Source of the DNA: Dactylonectria macrodidyma
Lineage: Eukaryota; Ascomycota; Sordariomycetes; Hypocreales; Nectriaceae
DNA length: 64,000 nucleotides
Direction: 5' to 3'
NCBI GenBank assembly: GCA_020744425.1
Contig: JAGMUV010000021.1
Location: forward strand, 1,178,001-1,242,000
Each line of letters opens with the position of its first letter. Position 1 is the first letter of the stretch. The position numbers and the translations under genes were made by a program. Below are positions 22,441-32,468 of this stretch, one piece after another. Under the pieces are notes generated by a model. That model ran no database searches and was not told where the DNA came from. It saw nothing but the letters and a program-made list of their open reading frames with translations.

Positions 22441-23330
22441 TCCGTCTTCAGGATCCCTTAGGTTGGGCCAAGGCACGAGGGGGACGGCTTTGACGGCCCT
22501 GCCCGCATCTCTGTAAATTGGTCTGTGTCCATCACGACCAATCTATCAGAGGACAGAATCTGGCTGTTCCTAGGACACTTGTTGTCTTGAACATTCCCTT
22601 CTATTAGAGGAAATAGCAATACAACAAGGTCACAACACTCCCATGTGAGTAATTGAGATATATACCTGCCAATCCGTGCCTTGCCCTTGGCCCCCCCTTT
22701 CTTCCCCCTTCTTCCCCCCACATCCGACGGCATCTATGATCTATGATAGTACCCAGTGGCTACTAAGAATAGCTGACTCACTGATCATTTCCAACCAGTG
22801 ACTAGCTTCTCTAAGAGTGGGGATGCTCGTTTGGACTGGTGTCTTCGACTAGAGACCTCGGGAAGGGGGGGAATTCCCACCATGCGCTAACCTGTGCAGT
22901 GTCTGCATTGTTTAGCCCAGGTCTCAACCCCTTCGTCAACCACGCCTTGACTATAAATGCCAACTCCTCTGCGACACCCCTGCAGGCTTGGCCACGCCTC
23001 GTCGACCGATGCTCCGGAGATCTTTCTCTTCGTCACCACCGAAGCGTTTGTGTCCTTAGCAGGGGAATGATGCCTTGACTGTTGTGTAGGCTTAAATCAT
23101 GAACTTGAGCGTGATCTTGATTGGGAAATATCAGGCGTGAGAGCCATTCTAGAAGCGATTCGGCGCGCTGCAATACGTGCGCTACGCCGGGGCAGGAGTC
23201 TGCATCGACCCACTTCTATCCAGAACCACCTCAACATGGACTGAAAAGATGACTTACTAAGCCGACCTGAAGTTGAATTCATAGAAATAAACCCAATCTA
23301 TCAACATAGATGCCATCTATGGTAATATAA
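22441..23330. other. No gene recognised
   Basis: Only short overlapping frames are present. The frame near 23097-23282 is arginine/leucine-rich on both strands and shows no motif. Confidence 0.4.
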
Positions 23331-23336
23331 AACGAC

Positions 23337-23612
23337 TCAAACGCCACAGCGGATCAAGGATATCCCGCCAGCATCAGACAATCCACCCCCATTTTCCTCA
23401 TCAACCTGCTGGCCCAGTTCATCCTCAAGCGCCTCGATCTCTGTACTCCTAAGCGCGATCCCATCGTAGTCTTCCATCAAGCCGGCCTTAATCCATGATC
23501 TGATCGTCTGAGCGGCAGAGATCACATCTGTTCTAAGTCGTGTCCGCAGGATTGTGACCATAGAGCCGGCAGTTGAGAAGGTCCTCTCACACTCAGCGGC
23601 CATTGGAGGCAC
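23337..23612 (-). pseudogene. hAT transposase C-terminal dimerization fragment
   Basis: A 91-codon frame opens with PPMAAECERTFSTAGSMV then LRTRLRTDV and AAQTIRSWIKAGL. This is the classic hAT dimerization domain and C-terminus. It differs from the hAT at 5-8.6 kb and has no catalytic core beside it. Confidence 0.75.
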
Positions 23613-23645
23613 GTTAAATACGTATGAGAATGCCTGAAAATCCTT

Positions 23646-23958
23646 CTATATGCAATTCGGCGACCGGAGAGCGATCCTCACGTATCTGTATGGTATGTAC
23701 ATACCTGTGAGAGCGCAGTGGGCCCGCTGCTTCAACCGGAAGTACTGCAACTTCTGCATTCAAGTGACCTCCAGCACAGAGGCCAGCAACAACAATATTA
23801 AGGGCTATCTCTTGGATGGCATGAGCTATTGGTTTTGGCTGGTCGAGGCAATCCAAGGTATGCTGGAAGAACAGGAGAGGGAGTTTCGTCAAGCTGATAG
23901 TGGGATGCCGAAGTGTCACAAATCCTTTAGATATCTCGGGCTCTCTTCCGATATCTAG
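23646..23958 (+). pseudogene. MULE transposase fragment
   Basis: A short open frame reads YIPVRAQWARCFNRKYCNFC then VTSSTEASNNNIKGYLLDGM and VEAIQGMLEEQEREFRQAD. This matches the segment after the MULE catalytic domain. It runs divergently from the hAT fragment beside it. Neither the DDE core nor the zinc-finger tail is present here. Confidence 0.7.
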
Positions 23959-24553
23959 ATTGAACCGGGTAGACTGTTGTTTGGATAGGAGGAGTTGCAT
24001 TTTAGGTACCATCAGATTTCGGGAATGAACGAATCCTATCACCATTTTCCAGAATTTTCGCAACATTTCCGAGATTTCGACCCACACTTGTCCTCATCTG
24101 ACCAGACCAATACCCGAAAGGGCAAGCATGCAATATATTTGCGGTCTCAATCAGCGCTGGCCCACTTCTTTTACCCCGTGCCCGATACTACCCGGATGGG
24201 ATCATCAAGGATCTTTGATCTCGCGTTTCCCCAAGCTAGACCTCGCTTGAGTTTTGTCATCACACCTTAGAGAAACTCTGGGGGCCAACCAATATATTAA
24301 ACTACGTATTTCACGGAACATTTCCAATATAATCCCGACAAAACTTGATCTCGAGATGTCATGCTTATCTGTCCTTGACCCGCTCTCCATTGGTGGACAT
24401 ATTTGTAGGATTGGCCATGGTGGACAGTTGCTGGGAGAATGAACCCTGTTGGAAGGTAATGGTTGAGCTCCAAAGGAGAAGTCAAAGGGCCGGTGTAGAG
24501 AGATGTCAAGGTCGAAGGGCCTTGGAGAGTACTCCGGCCATTTAAGGAATACC

Positions 24554-24690
24554 AAATCTCCGGAGGCCCTGGTCATCTATAAACCAGGGGACAACTTTGT
24601 GATGAAAACCATCATTCTTGATGAAGTGCGGTCCGACGAGGTGCTCGTGGAGATGAAGTACTCTGGTATCTGTCACACGGTTTGTCACCC
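24554..24690 (+). pseudogene. Zinc-type alcohol dehydrogenase N-terminal fragment
   Basis: A frame reads ALVIYKPGDNFVMKTIILDE then RSDEVLVEMKYSGICHT. This is the start of the GroES-like domain up to the zinc-ligand cysteine of aryl/zinc alcohol dehydrogenases. It runs straight into unrelated sequence at about 24680 and lacks the rest of the enzyme. Confidence 0.65.
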
Positions 24691-24779
24691 ACCTTTATGA
24701 GTCGCATCTGATGCCGTGTTTAATCTTGAGTGGGATGGACAATAAAGGTGATAAGCAACCAGCTGAGAGTGATTTACTA

Positions 24780-25005
24780 ACTCTGGCAGGAAATACAGGT
24801 GAGTAAGGCCCAGGCAGCTAGGGACTGGAAAAAGGCTGAAGAACATTGACAGTTGCATGAACAGACAGCGGAAGAGCGGAAATAGATGTTTGAATGGCTG
24901 ATTGAATAGCTTGAATAGGTAAGAGAATAAGCAGTAGAAGAAATAAAACAGTTATAACAGCTAGTTAAGGGCAAGGTCTATGTAATCTAAAGTAAGAAAC
25001 ATTGA
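24780..25005 (+). pseudogene. Degraded coiled-coil coding remnant, possibly transposase tail
   Basis: One frame reads QEIQVSKAQAARDWKKAEEH then QLHEQTAEERK, MFEWLIE, LE and VREE, separated by TAG, TAA or TGA codons at positions where Gln is likely. Charged coiled-coil tails like this are common at the C-terminus of pogo-type transposases. The C-to-T pattern is compatible with RIP. Family assignment is a guess. Confidence 0.35.
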
Positions 25006-25279
25006 GGCCGGTGTGGTCTCGTTGTCATGAATCGAAAGTCTCATTTCCCGTTGCTAGCGACTTGTTCATGCTTGACTCGCGAGAAATACCACGGTAGCGG
25101 TATTCATTAAAGGAGTCCTTGTCTGCGAAGTCGAGCTTAGGAATCTAAGAAATTTCCACATCCTCATTAATCTTCCTGGACCTGTTTGTATCCTCCATTT
25201 GGTATCTCATCGACTACGTGCAGACCGTCTTCGACGCTCACTTGAACCCAGATCCGAATAGCGATCCACCACTGGTGAC

Positions 25280-26797
25280 TTAGATCGCAACAGCAATAAG
25301 AACACCCATGACCACGGCGGAAAACCCGGGAACGTTCCACGCGGCACCACTGGCCGGGACGATACTAGGGGTGCTAGACGGCTCGCTACCAGAGTTGTCA
25401 TGAGCGGTAGTCTCAGGGACAAATGGGCCCTTTGACATAGAGGTGTAGAATCCCACAACAGTGGTAGCAATACTGGTAGCATTGGACGGGACACCACAGG
25501 TCGAGCAGCCAACAACCGAGGCGGCCTCGGGGTACTTGGAAGTCGCCGGAACCGTCTCAAGGTAAGTGGTAGCGGAGGAGCCCGCAACACAGTCATACTC
25601 GCCCTCACTGCAACCGACAGTCTTCTGGATAGTATAAGTGGCAGCAGTTTCCTTAGTGACAACCTGAGTGGCGGTATAAATCTCCGTGGTGATATCCACC
25701 TTGGTGCAGGACTCATCTCCAGCACAATCCGGAATGGCGTACACCCGCGTCTTGGTCTTGGTCAGGGTAGTAGTACCAGTAGACTCCACAGGCGCGGTGG
25801 TGCCAGGAACATAGGCGGTGTGCGAGGTAAGAACCTCAGTGGTAACCGATCCAACAGGGCAGTTGGTAACGGTGGGCGCGCAAGACGTGATGGTGTAGAC
25901 CTTGCTGGTAGTAATGGTCGAGGTCAATGTCTCATAAGGAGTGGTCGTGGTAGTAGATTCACCGGAATTATCGCTCGGTGTGACGGACACAGGAATATCC
26001 ACGGTGTCGAGCGTAGGGACACTTGTGGACTCGGTTTCAGTCGCAGGGCACCATGTCGTATAGGATGTGACAATTTCAGTGGTAACGGAACCAACCGGGC
26101 AGTTGGTAACGGTGGGCGCGCAAGATGTGATGGTGTAGACGTTGGTAGTGGTGAACATCGAAGTCAAGGTCTCGGGAGCAGAGGTGGTCTGGGCGGCTGA
26201 AGAGGTGACCTCGGAATCAGACACGAAGGAGGACTCGGATCCAGTCTCGGTGGAGTGAACGGGAGTATCGGTAGTGCTTTGGTACTCAGACGAGTCCACC
26301 GACGACTCGGATCCGGTCTCAGTGGAGTGAATGGTACCGGGAGTGGTCTTTGGGTCGGAACTCGATCTGGCAGTCTCAGTCTCATCACAATCATCCCCCT
26401 CCGTAGTAGAAGTCGGGGCCTCGTAAATGACGGTAGAAGCCTCTGAGTCGGGGTCGGGCATGGTAGTCTCCCAGCCGGAGCCTGGCGTGGTGGTTTCCGA
26501 GACAGCGGGCTGCGTGGAGGTCTCGTCGTCACAGTCCTCTTCCTCAGTGGTCGCCGCCGGGGTTTCGGAAACAATTGTGGTAGTTTCTGAGTCGGCCGTT
26601 GAAGTGAATGAAATGGAAGCCTCAGTGGTGGTCTCGTCGTCGCAATCCTCCTCATCTATGATAGCAGCCTCAGTAGAAGTTGCAACTGGGGTCTGGTAAA
26701 CGACAGTCGAGATTTCGAACGACGAAGATTGCACCGGGGGATAATGAGCGTACACCAAGGCTGGCACGGCGGCCAATGACAAAAGAGTGGGAAGCAT
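25280..26797 (-). CDS. GPI-anchored Ser/Thr-rich cell-wall protein
   Basis: Single-exon frame of 505 residues. A signal peptide (MLPTLLSLAAVPALVYAHYP) leads into a long Ser/Thr/Glu-rich stalk likely to be heavily O-glycosylated. Two copies of the cysteine motif VYTITSCAPTVTNCPVGSV are spaced about 85 residues apart, as in fungal adhesin/CFEM-neighbour wall proteins. An acidic DEEDCDDET motif is repeated three times near the N-terminus. The end has PSIVPASGAAWNVPGFSAVV and a short hydrophobic tail, the usual signal for GPI addition. Probable role: structural wall mannoprotein or adhesin. The frame is intact. Confidence 0.88.
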   Translation of the reverse strand: MLPTLLSLAAVPALVYAHYPPVQSSSFEISTVVYQTPVATSTEAAIIDEEDCDDETTTEASISFTSTADSETTTIVSETPAATTEEEDCDDETSTQPAVSETTTPGSGWETTMPDPDSEASTVIYEAPTSTTEGDDCDETETARSSSDPKTTPGTIHSTETGSESSVDSSEYQSTTDTPVHSTETGSESSFVSDSEVTSSAAQTTSAPETLTSMFTTTNVYTITSCAPTVTNCPVGSVTTEIVTSYTTWCPATETESTSVPTLDTVDIPVSVTPSDNSGESTTTTTPYETLTSTITTSKVYTITSCAPTVTNCPVGSVTTEVLTSHTAYVPGTTAPVESTGTTTLTKTKTRVYAIPDCAGDESCTKVDITTEIYTATQVVTKETAATYTIQKTVGCSEGEYDCVAGSSATTYLETVPATSKYPEAASVVGCSTCGVPSNATSIATTVVGFYTSMSKGPFVPETTAHDNSGSEPSSTPSIVPASGAAWNVPGFSAVVMGVLIAVAI

Positions 26798-28277
26798 GGT
26801 GGGCGGTGGAGAAGTGTTTCAACCCAGCGTAACGAGTGACTCGGAGGAAACAATTAAAAAGAACTCGAAACTATAACGACCGAGATGAAGTTGAAAGAAG
26901 AAACGAAAATCCAGAGAAGGATTTCGATTTCTATTATATTATGCAACGTCATATGAGCGGCCCGATCAATCCACCTCACCAGAACCCACCTTCTTGGCAT
27001 CCATAACCAATGAGCTCATGAAATGAATATTAGGCGCTGCAGCTTCCGCGTCGCCCACTCGGAGGATTCGGCCTCCTGGGTACTTCCAGACACTCTCCGA
27101 ATGAAGAGTAGAGCCATGGGGTTGAGGGGTCCCGCTTCCTTCCTTCTGACCTATCCTCGCACAAACCAGGGGTGAGCCTGTGCGAGCCTCTGCCACAGCG
27201 AAAATCACGGGGTGAGTGGAGGTGAGGGAAGACCTAGACACGTATACGTACGCGCATAGGCCGACGTAAGACAGGCTGTCAAGGACGAGTCAGAGTCTAA
27301 ATATGGAGGAAACATGGAAACTAGCTCGGGATTCATCTCAGGCTTGCCCGAAGAAGAAGGATTCGAAGACCAACACCGTTGGAAGTTGGAGCAGTACGCT
27401 ATAACACCCCAGTAATCAAATCTATGAAACACACGATTGTGGCTGTCATTCAGCTGACCAAACAACCGAGGTATTCAAAGGGCCGTGTTTTCCAGCATGC
27501 AATTGCGCCTTCGACCCTATTGAAGAAAAGACGCTCATTATACGGTTCGTAGTGTATTATAGAGAACACACGCCGCAGGGCAACATACACATAGGGGAAC
27601 ACGCGCCTAGGACACACACGCAAGGTTGCACACATGCAGCCTTATCAATAGAGCTTCCAGCATCCGAGCAGTGCCAAGATTGTGAACATACCGCAATGGT
27701 ACCTACTCTGTATCCCAGTCGAAATACAAAGCCCACCGCAAACACCACTCCACCGAGATCGTCATCCCTGTTGCGGACTGCAGGTCACCTTCGCCAACAG
27801 TCATTCTCAACCCTTTACCCTGCGGACATTTCAGATCGCAGTATTAGTCGTCCTACAGTTGCCCCGGTACCTGTCTTGTCTAATCATAAGCTTGCCGGGG
27901 TGTCTGTCAAGTCACAACGTTCTATATCTGCATTGTAACGTTCAGAATCAGTCCAATAACATTCGCTGGTTAGAATTGCCATCAAGGGTCTAGGATTGAT
28001 GCACTGCTAAAATATCGTAGTCGACAATAAGGGTCGACACCGAGTATGAGGAGACACAAGAGTCCGGGCCTGAGTATCTAATCCATTCATGCCAAGTGAG
28101 ACAAAATAAGAAGTTTTTTTGCATAGGTAAGTGGCAATCTTGAGTTTTCTGTTTAAAACCTCGGGCCAACGGCCGAGGGAGACACCAAGATCCCCAATTT
28201 AACAGCCCTGGGTCGGATGAAGCGGTTCCCTGATTGCTTCGTATTGACAAAGGCCCCACTGTAGACGGGATTTGGGG
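26798..28277. other. Promoter of the wall-protein gene, then no recognised gene
   Basis: The first 150 bases upstream of the wall-protein ATG are A-rich on the coding strand and should be leader/promoter. The rest holds only short frames (26966-27241 minus, 27205-27465 minus, 27552-27938 plus) with no family motif. Confidence 0.35.
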
Positions 28278-28732
28278 GATGACGCAGCTCTAGTTGAGAG
28301 CCCTGGGATCAATTAAACGGCGCGCAAAATAAAGAACGCAAGTGAATCCTCTACGTTCATAAACCTTAATACCAAATACTGACATCAAGGCGCAGGCAAT
28401 TATTCAATTGGGACGGAGATAGATTAGGGGTCGACCGAACGCGCAAGCCTTATCATGGTGGAGGTGGCGCTAGAGAGTCTCCCACATCCCGAGCGGTGGC
28501 TTTGCCTTGACGCAGCCTGACAGGTCCAGGACGATGCAAAATGATGTCGAAATGCGGCCTAGGCTGGATGGGCGGCCATCACATGCCGCTTACCCGATGT
28601 CTTATTGACCTCGGCGCATGTGAATGTCGCTTTGATGTGCACGAGGGACGGTTGAGACGGTATTTTGTCCCTCTCCAACTCCCTTACCAGGGTTGGACTC
28701 TGGAAACGGGGGTTTTTAACTTTATCTAGACT
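28278..28732 (+). repeat. Dispersed repeat R2, copy 2
   Basis: Direct, diverged copy of 21945-22440; see that entry for shared blocks. The match starts at GATGACGCAGCTCTAGTTGA and fades after CCAGGGTTGGACTCTGGAAA and the CTTTATCTAGACTT string. Confidence 0.6.
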
Positions 28733-30258
28733 TACCCGTATGTCTTTAAGGAGATGAAAACGTCTGAAAACCAGGATGCTGAAGATCTAGACCCTGAAAG
28801 TGTCTTTGCACAACCCGAGGGCTCTTAAGGGTCCTGGTGCAATCAGGACTAAGAGCCATTACCGGCTGGATAGACCAAACAGAGATGCCGCAATAGCAAA
28901 ATTTAAAGCCTGAAAGGTCAAAGCAAGGAGTCCTCCCCCCTCTCTCGGCGAAACCGAAGCCTCCTCAAAGAGTCAGCAACCATTATTAATAGCAGCTAAT
29001 TTATAGCTGTCAATAGTTTTGCATAAATGAACCTGTTTTATAGATATAAGTAGAGCAAAATGGTCAGGAAAATAGGGCTCTAGTTATGATTGCTGATTGA
29101 GTGTGTAAAAGGGCGGGCCCTGCGGGATCTTCCACGGTAGGGTGCGGTAGTATTGTCTATCTAAAGCTAAAGGGAAAGAGAGGAGATTTCCATCAGTAGA
29201 CATCCTCTGGAAATCCCAGGGAAGTCATTACTTTCCTCGGCTACGGTTTCCTCAGTGATTTCCTAGGGGTTGGGAATCGCTTCCTACAAGGTTCGCTTAC
29301 CATGGTGACGGCACAGCCGTGACTGTATCTCCAGGCTCCAGGCTATAACATATATCCATTATATATCCTTTAAAAAGAGTTTTCATAACTAAATATATAA
29401 TATAAGAAGTAGCATTTTGGAATAAAAATGGGTCTGCATTGCCACTTTTGTCGCCCCATTGTAAGTCTCGCTAGAGAGGCTGCCACCATCGGGACGGTTT
29501 TCACGACCCTGGCAGTATGGTCCAATTGTGACCCTGGACCCTGTTAATGGGCACCGATGGGTCATGGGCGATGGGCTAAGGGTTGAGAGAAATCGATGAT
29601 TCATGACAGGCCGGCGACGGGTCGCTCGAGCCGGCAGAGGCATGGCTACTAGAATTCCTGCTTCGAAGCACGTAGATGTTAAATGAGCTTTTGCATTTGT
29701 AGCCATCTAGCAATAGCTGGGTCCAAGCAGAGTTTGCGGAATCAGATGGAATCCCAACTGATACCCTGCGTTTTTGCATCCGAAGCCGCCACATGAAGCA
29801 GAATCAAGAAACAGCTAACTTTAGAAGGGGTGTAATTGCATTATTCCCGGCCGCCCTACTTCATCTTTACTGTGTACAGCTACACTAGGTTTCTGATTGC
29901 AGCCTCCACATCGAACCGTCGCCCAGATAGGAACGTAACATATCCCGTCATATTCAGCACGGGTGTCAGTCAAAGTGGTTAATATCACTAACGTAGGAGC
30001 GAGAAGAGAAGCGCTTCAGAAGTAGTAGAAGCAGGAAGATGACCTAGCGATATTAGGACACGGATATGTGTTGTATCCCGCATCAGTGAGCCTAGACTGC
30101 ATGGAGAGACTGTGGGTTGGAGAAACAAAATACGTTAGACATTCCTTGATTCTACCCGAGATTTGTGTTGCCCGCGCCGCATATGGCCCCCTCACTCAAC
30201 GATTATTCCCACAGCGCGCGCTGCCAACTTGGGCATCTGATCGGCGCCAAGCCACATA
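28733..30258. other. No gene recognised
   Basis: AT-rich in parts (28970-29070, 29340-29420). The frames at 29389-29794 minus show no motif. The right end is the 3' side of the Zn2Cys6 gene. Confidence 0.4.
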
Positions 30259-32468
30259 TCATCGCACAGATCCAGTCATTCGAGTCGATTCGGATCCATC
30301 TAACCACCTGTCCTGTCCGGCCCTTAAAAGCAGCATCCGCGACCGCATCCTCAACCAACGCCAGGTTTGCTCCCCACGATGCTCCGCCTGATCCTGCTGT
30401 ACTCGAATTGGGGGAAGCCGGAATGGCGGTTGCGGTCGAGGTCGAATCGCTGTCGTCAACACCCTTTGGGGGGGTTGATACGACGTCGGCCCAGGGTGCT
30501 CTTGACGGTTCGGGGACGCAGCATACGACGGTGCTCCGGCTCCCATGCCCGGGGTTGGATTTGGTGGCAGCTGCCTAGATGGACCTGGAGGCGGCCGAGA
30601 TCCGAGCGGGCCCTCGTTGAACCTCTGCCGTGCCGGATCGAACGTCGCAGAGACCGGGACACGTTGGCAGCAGGCCGTCTGGGGGTTTTGCAGTTGCGGG
30701 TTGTACCCCTGAGCAAAGAGGGGCGAGGGCGTCTGTGGATAACAGTATCGTGCAGCGTGGCTTAACATCATAACCACGAAATAGATGGACCCTTCTTTCG
30801 CAAGACCTAGGCGCACTGGATATTGCCTAGCCTGTCCATCAAACGTTCGAAAGGTCAGGTACTCTTGTCGCTCAAATTGAAACCGCCCAACTTCCTCCAC
30901 GCTGAGTCTAGGTCCCTGTATTATATGATCGAGTCTTGCCAGAATTGGGGGAAGGTAGTTCGGCTCCTTTCTTATTTGCTCCTCAAGGAGTTGGCTTCGA
31001 ATTGACAGGACCCTTTCTCGTTCTGCTGGCACCACAATGTCGCTCAAACTTCGTCCCTGGATATTGGCACCGCCAATCGCATCCGCAAACACCGGCGACA
31101 CCTTAGCAAATTCCATCTTCATGTTTAAGAACGCCACAGGCTCCGGCACCCGAGCAGCAATCGATGAGGGTGCTACATAAGAATTTGCATCCGCAGTTGG
31201 GGCTCGTTCAATGTGTCTAGGCGGCATCGGCTCGCTTGCTCAATGTATTAGCACTTAGCCTAACACCTCCGGAATAAGTCATTACCCTGGTCCTATTGCA
31301 CTACCACCAGATGGGTATATACTCAATGGTCGTCTTATGGCCGCGTCCCGGGGGTGTAGAAACCGCGACGAGCCATATCGGGTATCTCGAGCGTCTCTTA
31401 GGCGGGGCCGGCCTCGTTTCTTGTGTTGCATATCAATACAAGAGTCCTCTTTTCCGTTTGTGATGCATCTCGAACAAGGTCGTTGTGCTGCAATACGAAT
31501 TAGCACCAATATCCAAAGACGACGCGATCAGCAATTTCTAGTCGCGGCACTAGCCATGCCCAGTTCGGCAAGCACAACCATTATCCTTCAAGCCAGGCTC
31601 TTTTCCTAGCCGAAGTCTCCCAATGCCATATTCTCAACCATCTCTTCAACCTTAGCTGGCAAGCCAGCTGGCTATCATGTTCAGGTCGAGGTTTCAGGTC
31701 CGAAACAGGCTCCACTGCAGGTCACACCCTTTACAGACCAGTGGCGCTGTCCCTATGGCTCAAGTACTATCGGTACTAGTGAAACCCTACTATCCCAGAC
31801 AAGTTGGGTTGGACTGGAGGCGCTACCACCCTGTTGATATACTGCTGAACTCGGGTGTTGTATGCAATGCATTGAAAGAAATCGAGAGGGTGGGAATGTA
31901 AACAGGAATACGCACCGTCACATCTATCACCCAGTTAGCAACTTGGTACAAGAGGTGTCCAATCCTACAGGAGCTCTTACCGGAGATGGGTCCGTTTGCA
32001 TGGTACACAGGCCGACGCCACAGGGACCTTGGTCTTCCCCTGGGATTTAGGCGACGTCATCTGCTGGTTTTCGGCAACCAGAGGACGGCTAGGCACAGGA
32101 TATGGTTCTGGGGCGCTTGGTCCGCCCGCGGGTAGATAACCCAATTGTTGGGGCATACCTGGAACTCCTGGTTGAACATACGGGCCTAGTCTGGTTAGGG
32201 TTCCTTCGGGTCGGCGATACGGGTATGGCATTGCTTCCTGCTGTTTTTGCTGGGATAAGCCAGGTAGCGAGGGGGGCATGTTTGGCCGTCCTCGGGGATC
32301 GATTGGAGACTGCTGGTTTGGAGTTCCGCGGTAGGCATCTTGGGGATTCCCAGTTAGATAACCACCTGGCGCTTGACCACGTTCGCCGGCCCCTTGAAAT
32401 GGCCTCGTGGGAAGAGGCGGAGACCCTGACATGGACGGAAGGGTATGCCCGAGACCGGGCGGGGTCAT
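30259..32468 (-). CDS. Zn2Cys6 transcription factor with PAS-like domain and 8-nt microexon
   Basis: Nuclear Gal4-type regulator. Exons 32468-31981, 31923-31916, 31487-31286 and 31234-30259 give 557 residues. The first 150 residues are Pro/Gln-rich. The zinc cluster is split: CVPCKRTHLR at the end of exon 1, the third cysteine and an aspartate from the 8-nt microexon, then AQRPCSRCITNGKEDSC in exon 3. Together they give C-x2-C-x6-C-x5-C-x2-C-x8-C. A basic KKRGRPRLRD follows. Exon 4 has a PAS-like region (VAFLNMKMEFAKVSPVFADA, then LSDIVVPAERERVLSIRSQL) and a Pro-rich tail. Introns 1 and 3 are 57 and 51 nt with GTAAGA/GTAATG donors and CTAA-type branch sites; intron 2 is unusually long (428 nt). 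A further upstream exon is possible. Target genes are unknown. Confidence 0.78.
31916..31923 (-). other. 8-nt microexon in the zinc-cluster gene
   Basis: Read leftward, GATAG precedes ATGTGACG and GTGCGT follows. Its inclusion supplies the missing Cys-Asp and links the phase-2 donor of exon 1 to the phase-1 acceptor of exon 3. Without it the zinc cluster lacks its third cysteine and the frame shifts. Confidence 0.65.

Noticed and set aside
25207..26853. Alternative minus and plus frames across the wall-protein gene
   Set aside because: Low-complexity shadows of a Ser/Thr-rich repeat gene.
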